A stretch of 26,027 nt of DNA from a virus. This document shows positions 13,202 through 19,790 of this stretch, one piece after another; position 1 is the stretch's first letter, and each line of letters opens with the position of its first letter. The notes beneath the pieces were generated by a model. The model ran no database searches. It was given only the letters and a program-made list of their open reading frames with translations, and was not told the origin of the DNA. Where the stretch lies: positions 1 through 26,027 of the IMG/VR virus record IMGVR_UViG_3300021137_001035; one strand, given 5' to 3'. The translations under genes were made by a program, and so were the position numbers.

Positions 13202-13564
13202 TTATTTGGCAAAAGAACCTGACAAGCTGCCAAGTAGCCTTTCAAACTCAATCTCAGACCAATTAGCCATAACAGTTTCTATCTTACTATGTAAGAAATG
13301 TACCATACCATACGGGTCAGTTTTTTTAATTAATTCGATATTATGTGTGTTTAATTTTAACACGTCGCTTAGTTGTGCGGATTCGCATAGAATAGGTTCA
13401 TATGAACAGTTGCCAGTCATTACCCACAGCATGACCACAACTGCAATGCTATACGGCAACACCATTCCGCCTATGCATGCATATCGATCGGTGCCAACTG
13501 AGACCAAGTGACAGCCACCACTTAACTGGCTAAACACTTGCATTTCATGTAGATTTTTACTCAT
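13202..13564 (-). CDS. Unknown protein with one hydrophobic segment
   Basis: A 120-residue protein starting MSKNLHEMQVFSQLSGG. Residues about 30-50 (ACIGGMVLPYSIAVVVMLWV) are hydrophobic enough for a membrane helix or a buried core; the C-terminal half is soluble-looking and helical (NTHNIELIKKTDP, then WSEIEFERLLGSL). Two other ATGs lie upstream (13577-13579 and 13583-13585) without better ribosome sites. The chosen one overlaps the stop of a possible 22-residue peptide. No family recognised. Confidence 0.6.
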   Translation of the reverse strand: MSKNLHEMQVFSQLSGGCHLVSVGTDRYACIGGMVLPYSIAVVVMLWVMTGNCSYEPILCESAQLSDVLKLNTHNIELIKKTDPYGMVHFLHSKIETVMANWSEIEFERLLGSLSGSFAK

Positions 13565-13625
13565 GGTCGTTGTTACCATAGCCATTTAAAGCCATTTCTC
13601 TACGTTGTTTTAATAATTCAGCCAT
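13557..13625 (-). CDS. Possible 22-residue peptide
   Basis: An ATG frame of 22 codons (MAELLKQRREMALNGYGNND) whose TAA overlaps the ATG of the 13202-13564 gene by three bases, so it could act as a coupled leader peptide. A TATAAT sequence lies only nine bases upstream of the ATG and there is no ribosome site, so translation would have to be leaderless or driven from upstream. The peptide is charged and helical; it may be the remnant of a larger protein. Low confidence. Confidence 0.3.
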   Translation of the reverse strand: MAELLKQRREMALNGYGNNDHE

Positions 13626-13677
13626 ATTTTGATTATAGTATCGTAATCGGCATTGAAGCCGTGCAAGCTGTATTTAA

Positions 13678-13948
13678 TTACGTACGTCTTAGCAAATAAT
13701 GCTCAATTGCAACAAATGCGTTGTCAAAAAAAACTGCCACCCGACAACTCAATTTCAGATTTATCTGCTAACAGCTGATCTTGTAGTGTAATTATTTTGC
13801 TACTAAGATTGTTTACATTAGCAAGAACAAGGGCAATCGCAGTGCTAAGTTCTTCGGCATCTTGAATAGTAAGGCGGATTTCCTTGCTGTTGTAATTTCG
13901 AGCTGTTTGATATTTTTTAATAAAAACTTCCAATGCGCTTGTGCTCAT
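13678..13948 (-). CDS. Small coiled protein, frame broken at an eight-T run
   Basis: Read directly, the gene is 74 codons (13724-13948), starting MSTSALEVFIKKYQTARNY with AAGGAG eight bases upstream, and ends ELSGGSFF then TGA. The stop is created within a run of eight T (13726-13733 on the complementary strand). If one T is skipped, the frame continues as DNAFVAIEHYLLRRT to TAA at 13678, which looks like a natural C-terminus. The coordinates cover both forms. The body is helical (TIQDAEELSTAIALVLANV). Sequencing error, mutation or slippage could explain it. Its start overlaps the stop of 13945-14424 (ATGA). Confidence 0.6.
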
Positions 13949-14424
13949 ACTTGTATCTCCTTGTTTTTTTGCGATATTTGGTGTAGCATTTCAAGTTTTG
14001 TAGTGTATGGCCCAATGTGGTCGTATTCTGCTAATGTAGCTAAACGAGGACAAAATGCATGGGTCCACCCTTGTTGGAACTTAAGTGCCCAATATCCTGC
14101 TGCATATAGTTCTTTTGTTTTTTCAGTTTTTGTATAACTAGGGAACGGTTCTAAAGACACGTTTGCATACGATTTATGTTTAATCGGAAATCCCGAAATT
14201 TCACCAGATACCAACTCTTTGGTTAATCCAGTATGTTCTTCAACGACAAGTTGGCCGCCTAGGTGTAACTCTAACTCAGCAATATTTGCAAAAGATTTTG
14301 TAGTAATTTTTCCGATCACAGTGATCATACCGTCGTGATCGTTTACAAGACCTAGCCTATCACCATCTGCTATAAGCAGCCAACTGGTGTCCCCAATGGG
14401 TTTAAGACTGTATTTTTTTACCAT
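13945..14424 (-). CDS. Unknown phage protein, 159 residues
   Basis: Starts MVKKYSLKPIGDTSWLLIAD. The open frame extends 33 codons further, but those codons overlap the exonuclease gene, and the ATG at 14422-14424 has AAAGGA nine bases before it. Residues 1-60 form a beta-rich domain (DRLGLVNDHDGMITVIGKIT), and the remainder is mixed, with AAGYWALKFQQGWTHAFCPR near residue 109. I recall similar uncharacterised proteins in marine T4-like phages but cannot name a function. It follows the exonuclease gene by 13 bases. Confidence 0.7.
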   Translation of the reverse strand: MVKKYSLKPIGDTSWLLIADGDRLGLVNDHDGMITVIGKITTKSFANIAELELHLGGQLVVEEHTGLTKELVSGEISGFPIKHKSYANVSLEPFPSYTKTEKTKELYAAGYWALKFQQGWTHAFCPRLATLAEYDHIGPYTTKLEMLHQISQKNKEIQV

Positions 14425-14437
14425 TGTAAATGATCCT

Positions 14438-15439
14438 TTAATCCGTATCCTGTTGAGACTGTAGCAAGCCACCTGCATAAACAGAGCTAAAACATGTACT
14501 ATACTCTGCACTAGTTTTCTCAATCTTTACCAACCCATGTCGATTGCAAAATTTAATAAGCGACAGTCCAACTTGACGTCGCGGTTCAACTATAATGTTT
14601 GTTCTAACAATTTCGTTAAATTTCTCTAGTAAATCTGCAGGTTGCCGGTTAAGATCAATTAAAAGTCGATTACGTTCAAAATCGTCTTTTACACGATGTT
14701 CAATGCCTTCATGGTCAATCCATTTGCTGAGCATAAGATTGTTCCAAGCAAACCCTCGATTATAACGATCTTCATATGCTTCTTGTAATTTTTTAGTTCT
14801 TACACCAGGATACGCACTCATTACATTGTCACCATCGTCGCCGCGCATACATTTTTCAAACAACAACCATTCCGGATCAGGTACTGGCATATCGTTGCCC
14901 TGCTTATTTTTAGCAATCTTACCATCTTTGTCAAAAATACCGTCCTTGGTAAGGAGTAGGCCAGATATACCATTGTAGATCATAACATTTTCAGAAATTA
15001 ATTGCTGAAAGTCACTGTCGCTACTGATAACAATGTGTGTATCAGTAGGATGCAAACTAATCCATCTTGCAACCATATCGTCTGCTTCAGCTTCTGGATG
15101 CCGTAGCAACGTACAGTTTGTGTGATTTTTAATAAACTGTATGAACTCGTCCATAACTTCAAAGAAAACGTTGTCTTCTTCTACTTCTCGTGGAGTACGT
15201 TTAATAGCAGCAGCTTTTCTATTGGCCTTATAAGGTGTATATACATCTTTGCGCCAGCTTCGGCCTTCTAGGCAAAATACAGTATGATTGGCATCAAATT
15301 GATTCCAAACTTTTTTAATACTAGAAAAAATTATATGAAGTGCCAGCGCCAGCTGTTGCTCTGTGTCAGGCGCTTTTACTCCATGACGTACACGTTGAAA
15401 TAGATTCTGAGTGTCAATAACAATGTATGTTTGCGGCAT
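14438..15439 (-). CDS. 5'-3' exonuclease/flap nuclease (T4 RNase H/FEN-like)
   Basis: A 333-residue PIN/FEN-superfamily nuclease that removes RNA primers and 5' flaps during phage DNA replication. The acidic metal-binding motifs are in order: VIDTQN with Asp9; RKDVYTPYKANR (63-74), the arch/helical gateway residues; EAEADD at 116-121; SSDSDF at 139-144; and RGDDGDN at 199-205, followed by PGVRTKK, the helix-three-turn-helix DNA-binding element. The length is typical of T4 Rnh. A near-perfect promoter (TTGACA-N16-TATAAT) lies just upstream. The ribosome site is weak (GGA). It acts with the phage replisome in the cytoplasm. Confidence 0.9.
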   Translation of the reverse strand: MPQTYIVIDTQNLFQRVRHGVKAPDTEQQLALALHIIFSSIKKVWNQFDANHTVFCLEGRSWRKDVYTPYKANRKAAAIKRTPREVEEDNVFFEVMDEFIQFIKNHTNCTLLRHPEAEADDMVARWISLHPTDTHIVISSDSDFQQLISENVMIYNGISGLLLTKDGIFDKDGKIAKNKQGNDMPVPDPEWLLFEKCMRGDDGDNVMSAYPGVRTKKLQEAYEDRYNRGFAWNNLMLSKWIDHEGIEHRVKDDFERNRLLIDLNRQPADLLEKFNEIVRTNIIVEPRRQVGLSLIKFCNRHGLVKIEKTSAEYSTCFSSVYAGGLLQSQQDTD

Positions 15440-15465
15440 TTTTGATCCAATAAGTTTCTATTTTT

Positions 15466-15493
15466 ATTATAGTGCCGCAGGTATTGATGTCAA
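15466..15493 (-). promoter_or_regulatory. Consensus sigma70 promoter, TTGACA-N16-TATAAT
   Basis: Minus-strand TTGACA (15488-15493) and TATAAT (15466-15471), both perfect and 16 bases apart, 27 bases upstream of the exonuclease start. This suggests early transcription by host RNA polymerase. Confidence 0.85.
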
Positions 15494-15530
15494 GCAAACT
15501 TTTATAACAAGCATGCATTCAACAATGTCG

Positions 15531-16244
15531 TTATGTTTCGCTATCATTATCTGGGGTTATTAAAGGGTCTGCTCGACGCGACGGTGTTATAAGATCGGCT
15601 TCCATTCCATTTATTTCTTCAGTAATACTAATACACACATCGTTTAACCATTTGTTAATAACATCGTCTTCGTCACCATCGTAACCGTTAGCCAGCAAAT
15701 GCTTGTAAAAGTAGTCGTTATAATCCAACTGAAAATACGTACGCGAACTAACTGCAGGATCCCAATTAATTACAGGCATGCTTACCCAAGGTTCTTTTAA
15801 TATATCAGCACGTTTGCGATCGTACTCTAATTGTGTAATTTTTTCATGTTTAAAATCTGCATCTAACAGCGCCAGAGCCTGTTGTGTTTCGTCAGTTTTA
15901 GTAAGTGTTACAAGTTTCATATCGTAGTCATACTGACTGATTTTGTTATGTTTGAGATTTATGTCTAACATCGCAATTTCTTGCTTCTCAGGATCAGGCT
16001 CTGTTAGTTTAACTACAGCACAGTCATAGTAGTATTGGTCGATCTCGCTGAATTTCAGTCTAAGATCTAGCTTCTTAAGTGCAAGTGTATCAAGATCGTC
16101 GCCATGATTAATCTCTAACAACTTTTCCTCTAGGTCTCTTTGCTCAAGCTCGTATTCGGCTCGGGCAATCTCTCGAGTCTTGCCTTTTAGTCCCCACGAA
16201 CCAGGCCAAAATCCAAATGGTATTAACGGTGTTCTTTTAGTCAT
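15531..16244 (-). CDS. Unknown protein with three SHOCT-like repeats
   Basis: A 237-residue protein. Residues about 54-150 contain three tandem units of roughly 35 residues with the pattern LD-x3-K-x3-I-x-Q-x2-YD-x5-LT (units at KFSEIDQYYYD, KHNKISQYDYD, KHEKITQLEYD). This resembles the short helical hairpin of SHOCT domains, which mediate oligomerisation. The N-terminus has PFGFWPGSWGLKGKTREIA, and the C-terminus is acidic. GGAG lies about 11 bases upstream of the ATG. It sits 6 bases downstream of the glycosyltransferase gene, so the two are co-transcribed. Function unknown. Confidence 0.7.
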   Translation of the reverse strand: MTKRTPLIPFGFWPGSWGLKGKTREIARAEYELEQRDLEEKLLEINHGDDLDTLALKKLDLRLKFSEIDQYYYDCAVVKLTEPDPEKQEIAMLDINLKHNKISQYDYDMKLVTLTKTDETQQALALLDADFKHEKITQLEYDRKRADILKEPWVSMPVINWDPAVSSRTYFQLDYNDYFYKHLLANGYDGDEDDVINKWLNDVCISITEEINGMEADLITPSRRADPLITPDNDSET

Positions 16245-16250
16245 ATGTAA

Positions 16251-16964
16251 TTATTCTCCAATACGCAAATCTGTTGTAATTCTTTCGTATCGTAATTTAG
16301 CACTTGATACAATTTCCATATCGTAAAAAGCATTTACGTGCGGATAGTTAGTATTATACGAGTTGTGTTTACCTTCTATAAATTTAGTTGGAATGCTTTT
16401 GCCAAGATTGTACGAATACTGCTCTTCTCGCATAGTTCGTTCTAGTTTAGTTGGTATACGACTGTCATGTTGCCAATAATGCTTCCATTTTTCACACCAA
16501 TGTGTATAGCCCGGATAGTGTCCATTAACTGTCCATTGAGACGGCGAGTCTATGTATGGCACCGATTCCTCGGTGTAAAATGCCAAGTTGTTTTCGATCA
16601 TTCTAACTACAAAATCATAGTCCTCGTACCCAGTTCCAATAAAGCGTTCATCAAAAAATCCAATACGCCTTAGCAATTCTTTTTTGAAACCAAAAAATCT
16701 AAACAGTCTCAGACCGACAAATGCATAACCGCTATCTAACAATTCTAATGTTTTATGAATATGGACAGGAGTTGGTCTGACTTTGTCACTCATTAGTATA
16801 ACAGTTTCTGTAGGAGAACTAGCCACACATGAGTTAACCAACTGAGAAAAGTTTTTAACGTTACTGCCGTCAAAGAAATTTAAAGTTTCGGGTGCAAGCT
16901 CTGCTTGCATTTCATTAAATACATGAGGTTTGTTTGATATAAGATAAATGGAATAGTTATTCAT
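16251..16964 (-). CDS. Putative GT-A-type glycosyltransferase
   Basis: A 237-residue protein with the C-terminal glycosyltransferase signature RRIGFFDERFIGTGYEDYD (residues 99-117), typical of GT2/GT7C enzymes where Glu-Asp acts near the catalytic base. VILMSDKVRPTP near residue 55 looks like the DxD-type metal-binding strand. The N-terminal nucleotide-sugar domain is short, so this may be a minimal or divergent enzyme. The sugar and acceptor are unknown; phage DNA bases, virion proteins or host surface are all possible. The start overlaps the stop of 16961-17227 by ATGA. It lies just downstream of queE. Confidence 0.72.
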   Translation of the reverse strand: MNNYSIYLISNKPHVFNEMQAELAPETLNFFDGSNVKNFSQLVNSCVASSPTETVILMSDKVRPTPVHIHKTLELLDSGYAFVGLRLFRFFGFKKELLRRIGFFDERFIGTGYEDYDFVVRMIENNLAFYTEESVPYIDSPSQWTVNGHYPGYTHWCEKWKHYWQHDSRIPTKLERTMREEQYSYNLGKSIPTKFIEGKHNSYNTNYPHVNAFYDMEIVSSAKLRYERITTDLRIGE

Positions 16965-17227
16965 GTATGAGTTTTAAACCTATTTGGTAAGATAGCAGCA
17001 GGATCTTTGAGATCGAACATGTAATCTGGTGCATCATGCGGCACAATGTATCTTACATCGGGATGCACAAACTTTTGATGTTGTGATATAGGACATTCCT
17101 GTATTCTCTTGGAGAGCGTGTTGAGGTTGCCACTATCATCAGTATAATTGATGGTGAAGAAACCTCTATTGGCTGCCAACAACCGGCCATATTGATCGTA
17201 CCAATCGAATCTAACCGGAATGCTCAA
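16961..17227 (-). CDS. Unknown protein starting at TTG directly after the queE stop
   Basis: An 88-residue protein (SIPVRFDWYDQYGRLLAANR). The only start near the 5' end is TTG at 17225-17227, immediately after and in the same frame as the TGA of queE, with no ribosome site. Translation would need termination-reinitiation or stop readthrough. The sequence is protein-like (VRYIVPHDAPDYMFDL) and overlaps the next gene by ATGA, so it is probably real. No family recognised. Confidence 0.6.
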   Translation of the reverse strand: MSIPVRFDWYDQYGRLLAANRGFFTINYTDDSGNLNTLSKRIQECPISQHQKFVHPDVRYIVPHDAPDYMFDLKDPAAILPNRFKTHT

Positions 17228-18091
17228 TCAAGTAGCCCATTCGTTTTTGTAGAGTGGTACTTGAATACGAGGACTGAATCTGAATCCATTGTTTCGACAA
17301 TAATCAGCTACTTGTCTCTCGTTCAATTCATATACACTATTGACTCCGCCAACTGGCATCAAATATACCGGAATACCCACACCGGCTGATTGATATTCAG
17401 CCACGGCCCGATGGGCATCAAGTACGTCAAGGTCGGTGCTAACGACAAATTTGAAGTAGCTGCGATGGCCATGGATTTCAAGATAGTCCGAAACAATTTC
17501 GGGAAGAATTGCACTCTCCCATTTTTCACCGCTGGCAGGCAGTTTGGCACTGATACTGAATGTGACCTCTAACCCATTGTTTTCAGCATACTGATTTAAG
17601 ATATCTTTGAACTTGGAGTCAAGTTTTTGAGTACCATTGGTCTCAAATGTCAGATGAGTCAAATTCATCTCACGATCATAAATCTCTCGCAGCAACTCTG
17701 GGTACGCTCTTTGCCAACCCAATAGAGGTTCACCGCCGGTAATAATTAGATGTTTGTCCTGACTGAATTTACCATTGGGTAGTAAGTGTTGAATTTGATC
17801 AACAATTTCGGTTATGCTCATCATTGGACTCAGATGTTTGAATCGTGGGTCCCACGATGGATAAGAATCACATCCGGTGCTAACCAATGGTAGATCTTTG
17901 TAATTCGGATAGAGATCAATTTTCTCAGCGATTCGATCTCTTTCAACACTCGCCTGACCTCGAGACATACCAAACCCTCCGCAACTGAAGTTACATCCAA
18001 ATGTTCGAAGGAACACACTTGGAACGCCTATATATTGCCCTTCTCCTTGACAGGAAAAAAACAGCTCACTAACTTTGAGTTTGGTTGTCAT
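17228..18091 (-). CDS. queE: 7-carboxy-7-deazaguanine synthase-like radical SAM enzyme QueE
   Basis: Radical SAM enzyme converting 6-carboxy-tetrahydropterin to 7-carboxy-7-deazaguanine (CDG). N-terminal SCQGEGQYIGVPSVFLR (13-29) is the QueE substrate/Mg region; the cluster motif begins C33-x3-C37. TGGEP (118-122) is the radical SAM GGEP motif, FETNGTQ follows, and SISAKL is near 180. The ending PRIQVPLYKNEWAT is typical of QueE. Oddly, the third cluster Cys expected at position 40 is absent; the likely ligand is Cys74 in TGCDSYPSWDP, displaced by a ~34-residue insertion (QGFGMSRGQ-like segment). AAGGA is nine bases before the ATG. It supplies CDG together with folE and queD further right. 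An ATGA overlap links it to a broken frame upstream. Confidence 0.87.
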   Translation of the reverse strand: MTTKLKVSELFFSCQGEGQYIGVPSVFLRTFGCNFSCGGFGMSRGQASVERDRIAEKIDLYPNYKDLPLVSTGCDSYPSWDPRFKHLSPMMSITEIVDQIQHLLPNGKFSQDKHLIITGGEPLLGWQRAYPELLREIYDREMNLTHLTFETNGTQKLDSKFKDILNQYAENNGLEVTFSISAKLPASGEKWESAILPEIVSDYLEIHGHRSYFKFVVSTDLDVLDAHRAVAEYQSAGVGIPVYLMPVGGVNSVYELNERQVADYCRNNGFRFSPRIQVPLYKNEWAT

Positions 18092-18268
18092 ATCTCTAGA
18101 TCCTTTTTGATAACATAAGTCTGCCTTAACTCTTCAAATTTGTCAAGCTCGAGAATTTCATATTTGGTCTTATCCAAGATTTTCCATTCGTAGATATGAA
18201 TATTTTTGATCTTACTGTTAGGGATGTACTCTACCTTGAAGTAATATTTTTTTGTCTCCTAAATTCAC
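18088..18268 (-). pseudogene. Short frame overlapping queE, interrupted at an A7 run
   Basis: An open frame of 54 codons (KKYYFKVEYIPNSKIKNIHI onward, ending KKDLEI) stops in an ATGA overlap with queE. It has no ATG/GTG/TTG near its 5' end and is closed upstream by a TAG at 18259-18261. Removing one A from the seven-A run (18247-18253 as T on the plus strand) joins it to a GTG at 18266-18268, giving NLGDKKYYFKV. The codon pattern and the overlap look like a real small gene, so I see either a sequencing indel, a mutation or slippage. Function unknown. Confidence 0.45.
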
Positions 18269-18336
18269 ATGAATATTAGGATACTTATTAATTTCTAATA
18301 TAATTAGTTTGACGCAGTTAACCAACGATGTCAACT

Positions 18337-18585
18337 TTAAACGTCTTGTATGCCTGTTTGTAATAGCATGTCGTAGTCTGTTTGCTTACCTGCTTCAAAC
18401 CAACGCATTCTATAAAAGATTGATGCTGATTCATTTTTAAAAACACATGTTCGAGTTTCCGCGCAAAAACCCCAATCGTCACCTGCAGTTAAATTTTCAC
18501 GCAACCAGTCAATCCTGTCCTGCATTTCATATTGAGTAAGATAGTCCCATACTACAAAAAACGGTTGCTCGGTAGTTTTATCCAT
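18337..18585 (-). CDS. Unknown protein, 82 residues
   Basis: Starts MDKTTEQPFFVVWDYLTQYE. A compact protein rich in aromatic residues (WGFCAETRTCVFKNESAS near 39), possibly with a Cys pair. The ATG overlaps the end of the 18578-18856 gene by eight bases, so the two are coupled. A TTGACA (18329-18334, minus strand) lies at its 3' end, but no good -10 follows. No family recognised. Confidence 0.6.
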   Translation of the reverse strand: MDKTTEQPFFVVWDYLTQYEMQDRIDWLRENLTAGDDWGFCAETRTCVFKNESASIFYRMRWFEAGKQTDYDMLLQTGIQDV

Positions 18586-18856
18586 TGTATTTGCTCCAAG
18601 TCAAGTTGTAAAAAATCATATCTTCAATTGTTTCAAGATAAAGTTCTGGCAAACTACGGTTGTTCACAAAATGTGTCCAATCAACTGAAACCACTGTCGG
18701 CGCTTGTGGAGTGAGAAACATTGTGTCGAGGTAATATCTACCGGTGCAATTTTCATCTAACCAGTAGTCAAGTTCGTCGACAGGAACCATACCTGGAACT
18801 GTTACACGGTTCCAAGTATTTTTAATGTCTAACAACATTTGATCAAAGTTGTCCAT
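18578..18856 (-). CDS. Unknown protein, 92 residues
   Basis: Starts MDNFDQMLLDIKNTWNRVTV. The frame is open 24 codons further, but that part lies inside the upstream gene, and the ATG at 18854-18856 has GAGG six bases before it; it overlaps the stop of 18843-19370 by 14 bases. Contains DELDYWLDENCTGRYYLDT and several aromatic residues; no motif recognised. It is part of the small-gene run 19775-18337. Confidence 0.6.
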   Translation of the reverse strand: MDNFDQMLLDIKNTWNRVTVPGMVPVDELDYWLDENCTGRYYLDTMFLTPQAPTVVSVDWTHFVNNRSLPELYLETIEDMIFYNLTWSKYNG

Positions 18857-19370
18857 CCGCAGCCTCGTCATTTTTGGAAAGTTCTTGCCAAACCGCTTTG
18901 CTGGTACGTGTTTCAACTTCTTTTTCAAGTACAGCGATAAAATCTTCTTTACTCATGGTTTTAATTTGTTGCAAACAACGTTCAATTGCTTTTCGATAGC
19001 GTCTGGCCATCGACTGCTCACTAGCCATTTTTTTGTCAATTGCATATTCAACTGCTTTAACAAATGCGTCTGCGTTTTTGCTTAATGGACCAGTCCATTC
19101 AACTCTTCCGTCGGGATGTATATTCAATAATATACCGTTGTTACCTGCTACGCAAATTCCAGTAATTAGTTGAGAAGAATGCATACTAACACCGGGCGGC
19201 ACTGCACCGCCAGTGTAGATAGCTCCTGTATTTGTTATTGCACTGTAATTACTGTAATTAGTAGTGATATTAGACGTATAGCCTGTTATAGGAGTTGAAA
19301 TTGTTATAGTTGGTAAACTATACCCTCCGTTGTGTACCAACGATGTGCCGATATTGTAAGTTCCGCTCAT
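18843..19370 (-). CDS. Unknown protein with Ser/Thr/Asn-rich N-terminus and helical C-terminus
   Basis: A 175-residue protein. Residues 1-65 are low-complexity and rich in Ser, Thr, Asn, Gly, Tyr and Ile (TISTPITGYTSNITTNYSN), resembling fibrous or adhesive phage segments. Residues 72-100 contain NNGILLNIHPDGRVEWTG, and residues 105-160 are helical and charged (ARRYRKAIERCLQQIKTM). The C-terminal pattern is one I associate with uncharacterised T4-like phage proteins. The start overlaps the stop of 19367-19615 by ATGA. Not identified. Confidence 0.65.
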   Translation of the reverse strand: MSGTYNIGTSLVHNGGYSLPTITISTPITGYTSNITTNYSNYSAITNTGAIYTGGAVPPGVSMHSSQLITGICVAGNNGILLNIHPDGRVEWTGPLSKNADAFVKAVEYAIDKKMASEQSMARRYRKAIERCLQQIKTMSKEDFIAVLEKEVETRTSKAVWQELSKNDEAADGQL

Positions 19371-19615
19371 TCACTTTCTCCATTAGATACCAGACGCAGC
19401 ATTGTTTGATACTGGACCCATAGTTCATTTACAACTGGATATTCATGCCGTATACATTGCTCTTTGATTACTTGCCGTGCAATTTCTATTGTTTGAGATA
19501 GCGGCAACCACTCACTACTGCTTATTTGAATATGCCGGTCGGTTTCATGAACACCTAATACACGACGTGTAATAGTTTTACCGTTATCAGGTGTTTCGTA
19601 AATCCATTTAGTCAT
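19367..19615 (-). CDS. Unknown protein, 82 residues
   Basis: Starts MTKWIYETPDNGKTITRRVL. A beta-rich N-terminus and helical C-terminus (TIEIARQVIKEQCIRHEY). The ATG lies within the final codons of the AbrB-like gene (eight-base overlap), and the stop overlaps the next start. An AbrB-type gene followed by a small gene can be an antitoxin-toxin pair, but this product does not resemble a toxin family I know. Confidence 0.6.
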   Translation of the reverse strand: MTKWIYETPDNGKTITRRVLGVHETDRHIQISSSEWLPLSQTIEIARQVIKEQCIRHEYPVVNELWVQYQTMLRLVSNGESE

Positions 19616-19775
19616 TTAATTGACGTACAACTATTGCGTCGTCCCTTATGTCCCAAACAATGGTATCACCTTCAGTCCATCCAAGATCTTCTAGCATCTG
19701 AGGGTCAAACACTAAAACGAGCTCTCCATCTTCTTCGGCTACTTTTCCTGTATATGTTTTTACTGTATCACTCAT
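19608..19775 (-). CDS. AbrB/MazE-like swapped-hairpin small protein
   Basis: A 55-residue gene with AGGA eight bases before the ATG. The core reads GELVLVFDPQMLEDLGWTEG and then DTIVWDIRDDAIVVRQ. The strand - helix (LGWxEGD) - strand - hydrophobic strand pattern is that of SpoVT/AbrB-type DNA-binding domains, which dimerise and contact DNA or act as antitoxins. It lies 15 bases downstream of queD and overlaps 19367-19615 by eight bases. Phages often carry such single-domain proteins; the target is unknown. Confidence 0.65.
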   Translation of the reverse strand: MSDTVKTYTGKVAEEDGELVLVFDPQMLEDLGWTEGDTIVWDIRDDAIVVRQLND

Positions 19776-19790
19776 TTTATATTTCCTATA

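Noticed and set aside
19367-19775. Toxin-antitoxin pair (AbrB-like plus 82-residue gene)
   Set aside because: The arrangement fits, but the 82-residue product lacks features of PIN, MazF, RelE or other toxins I know, so no such claim is made.
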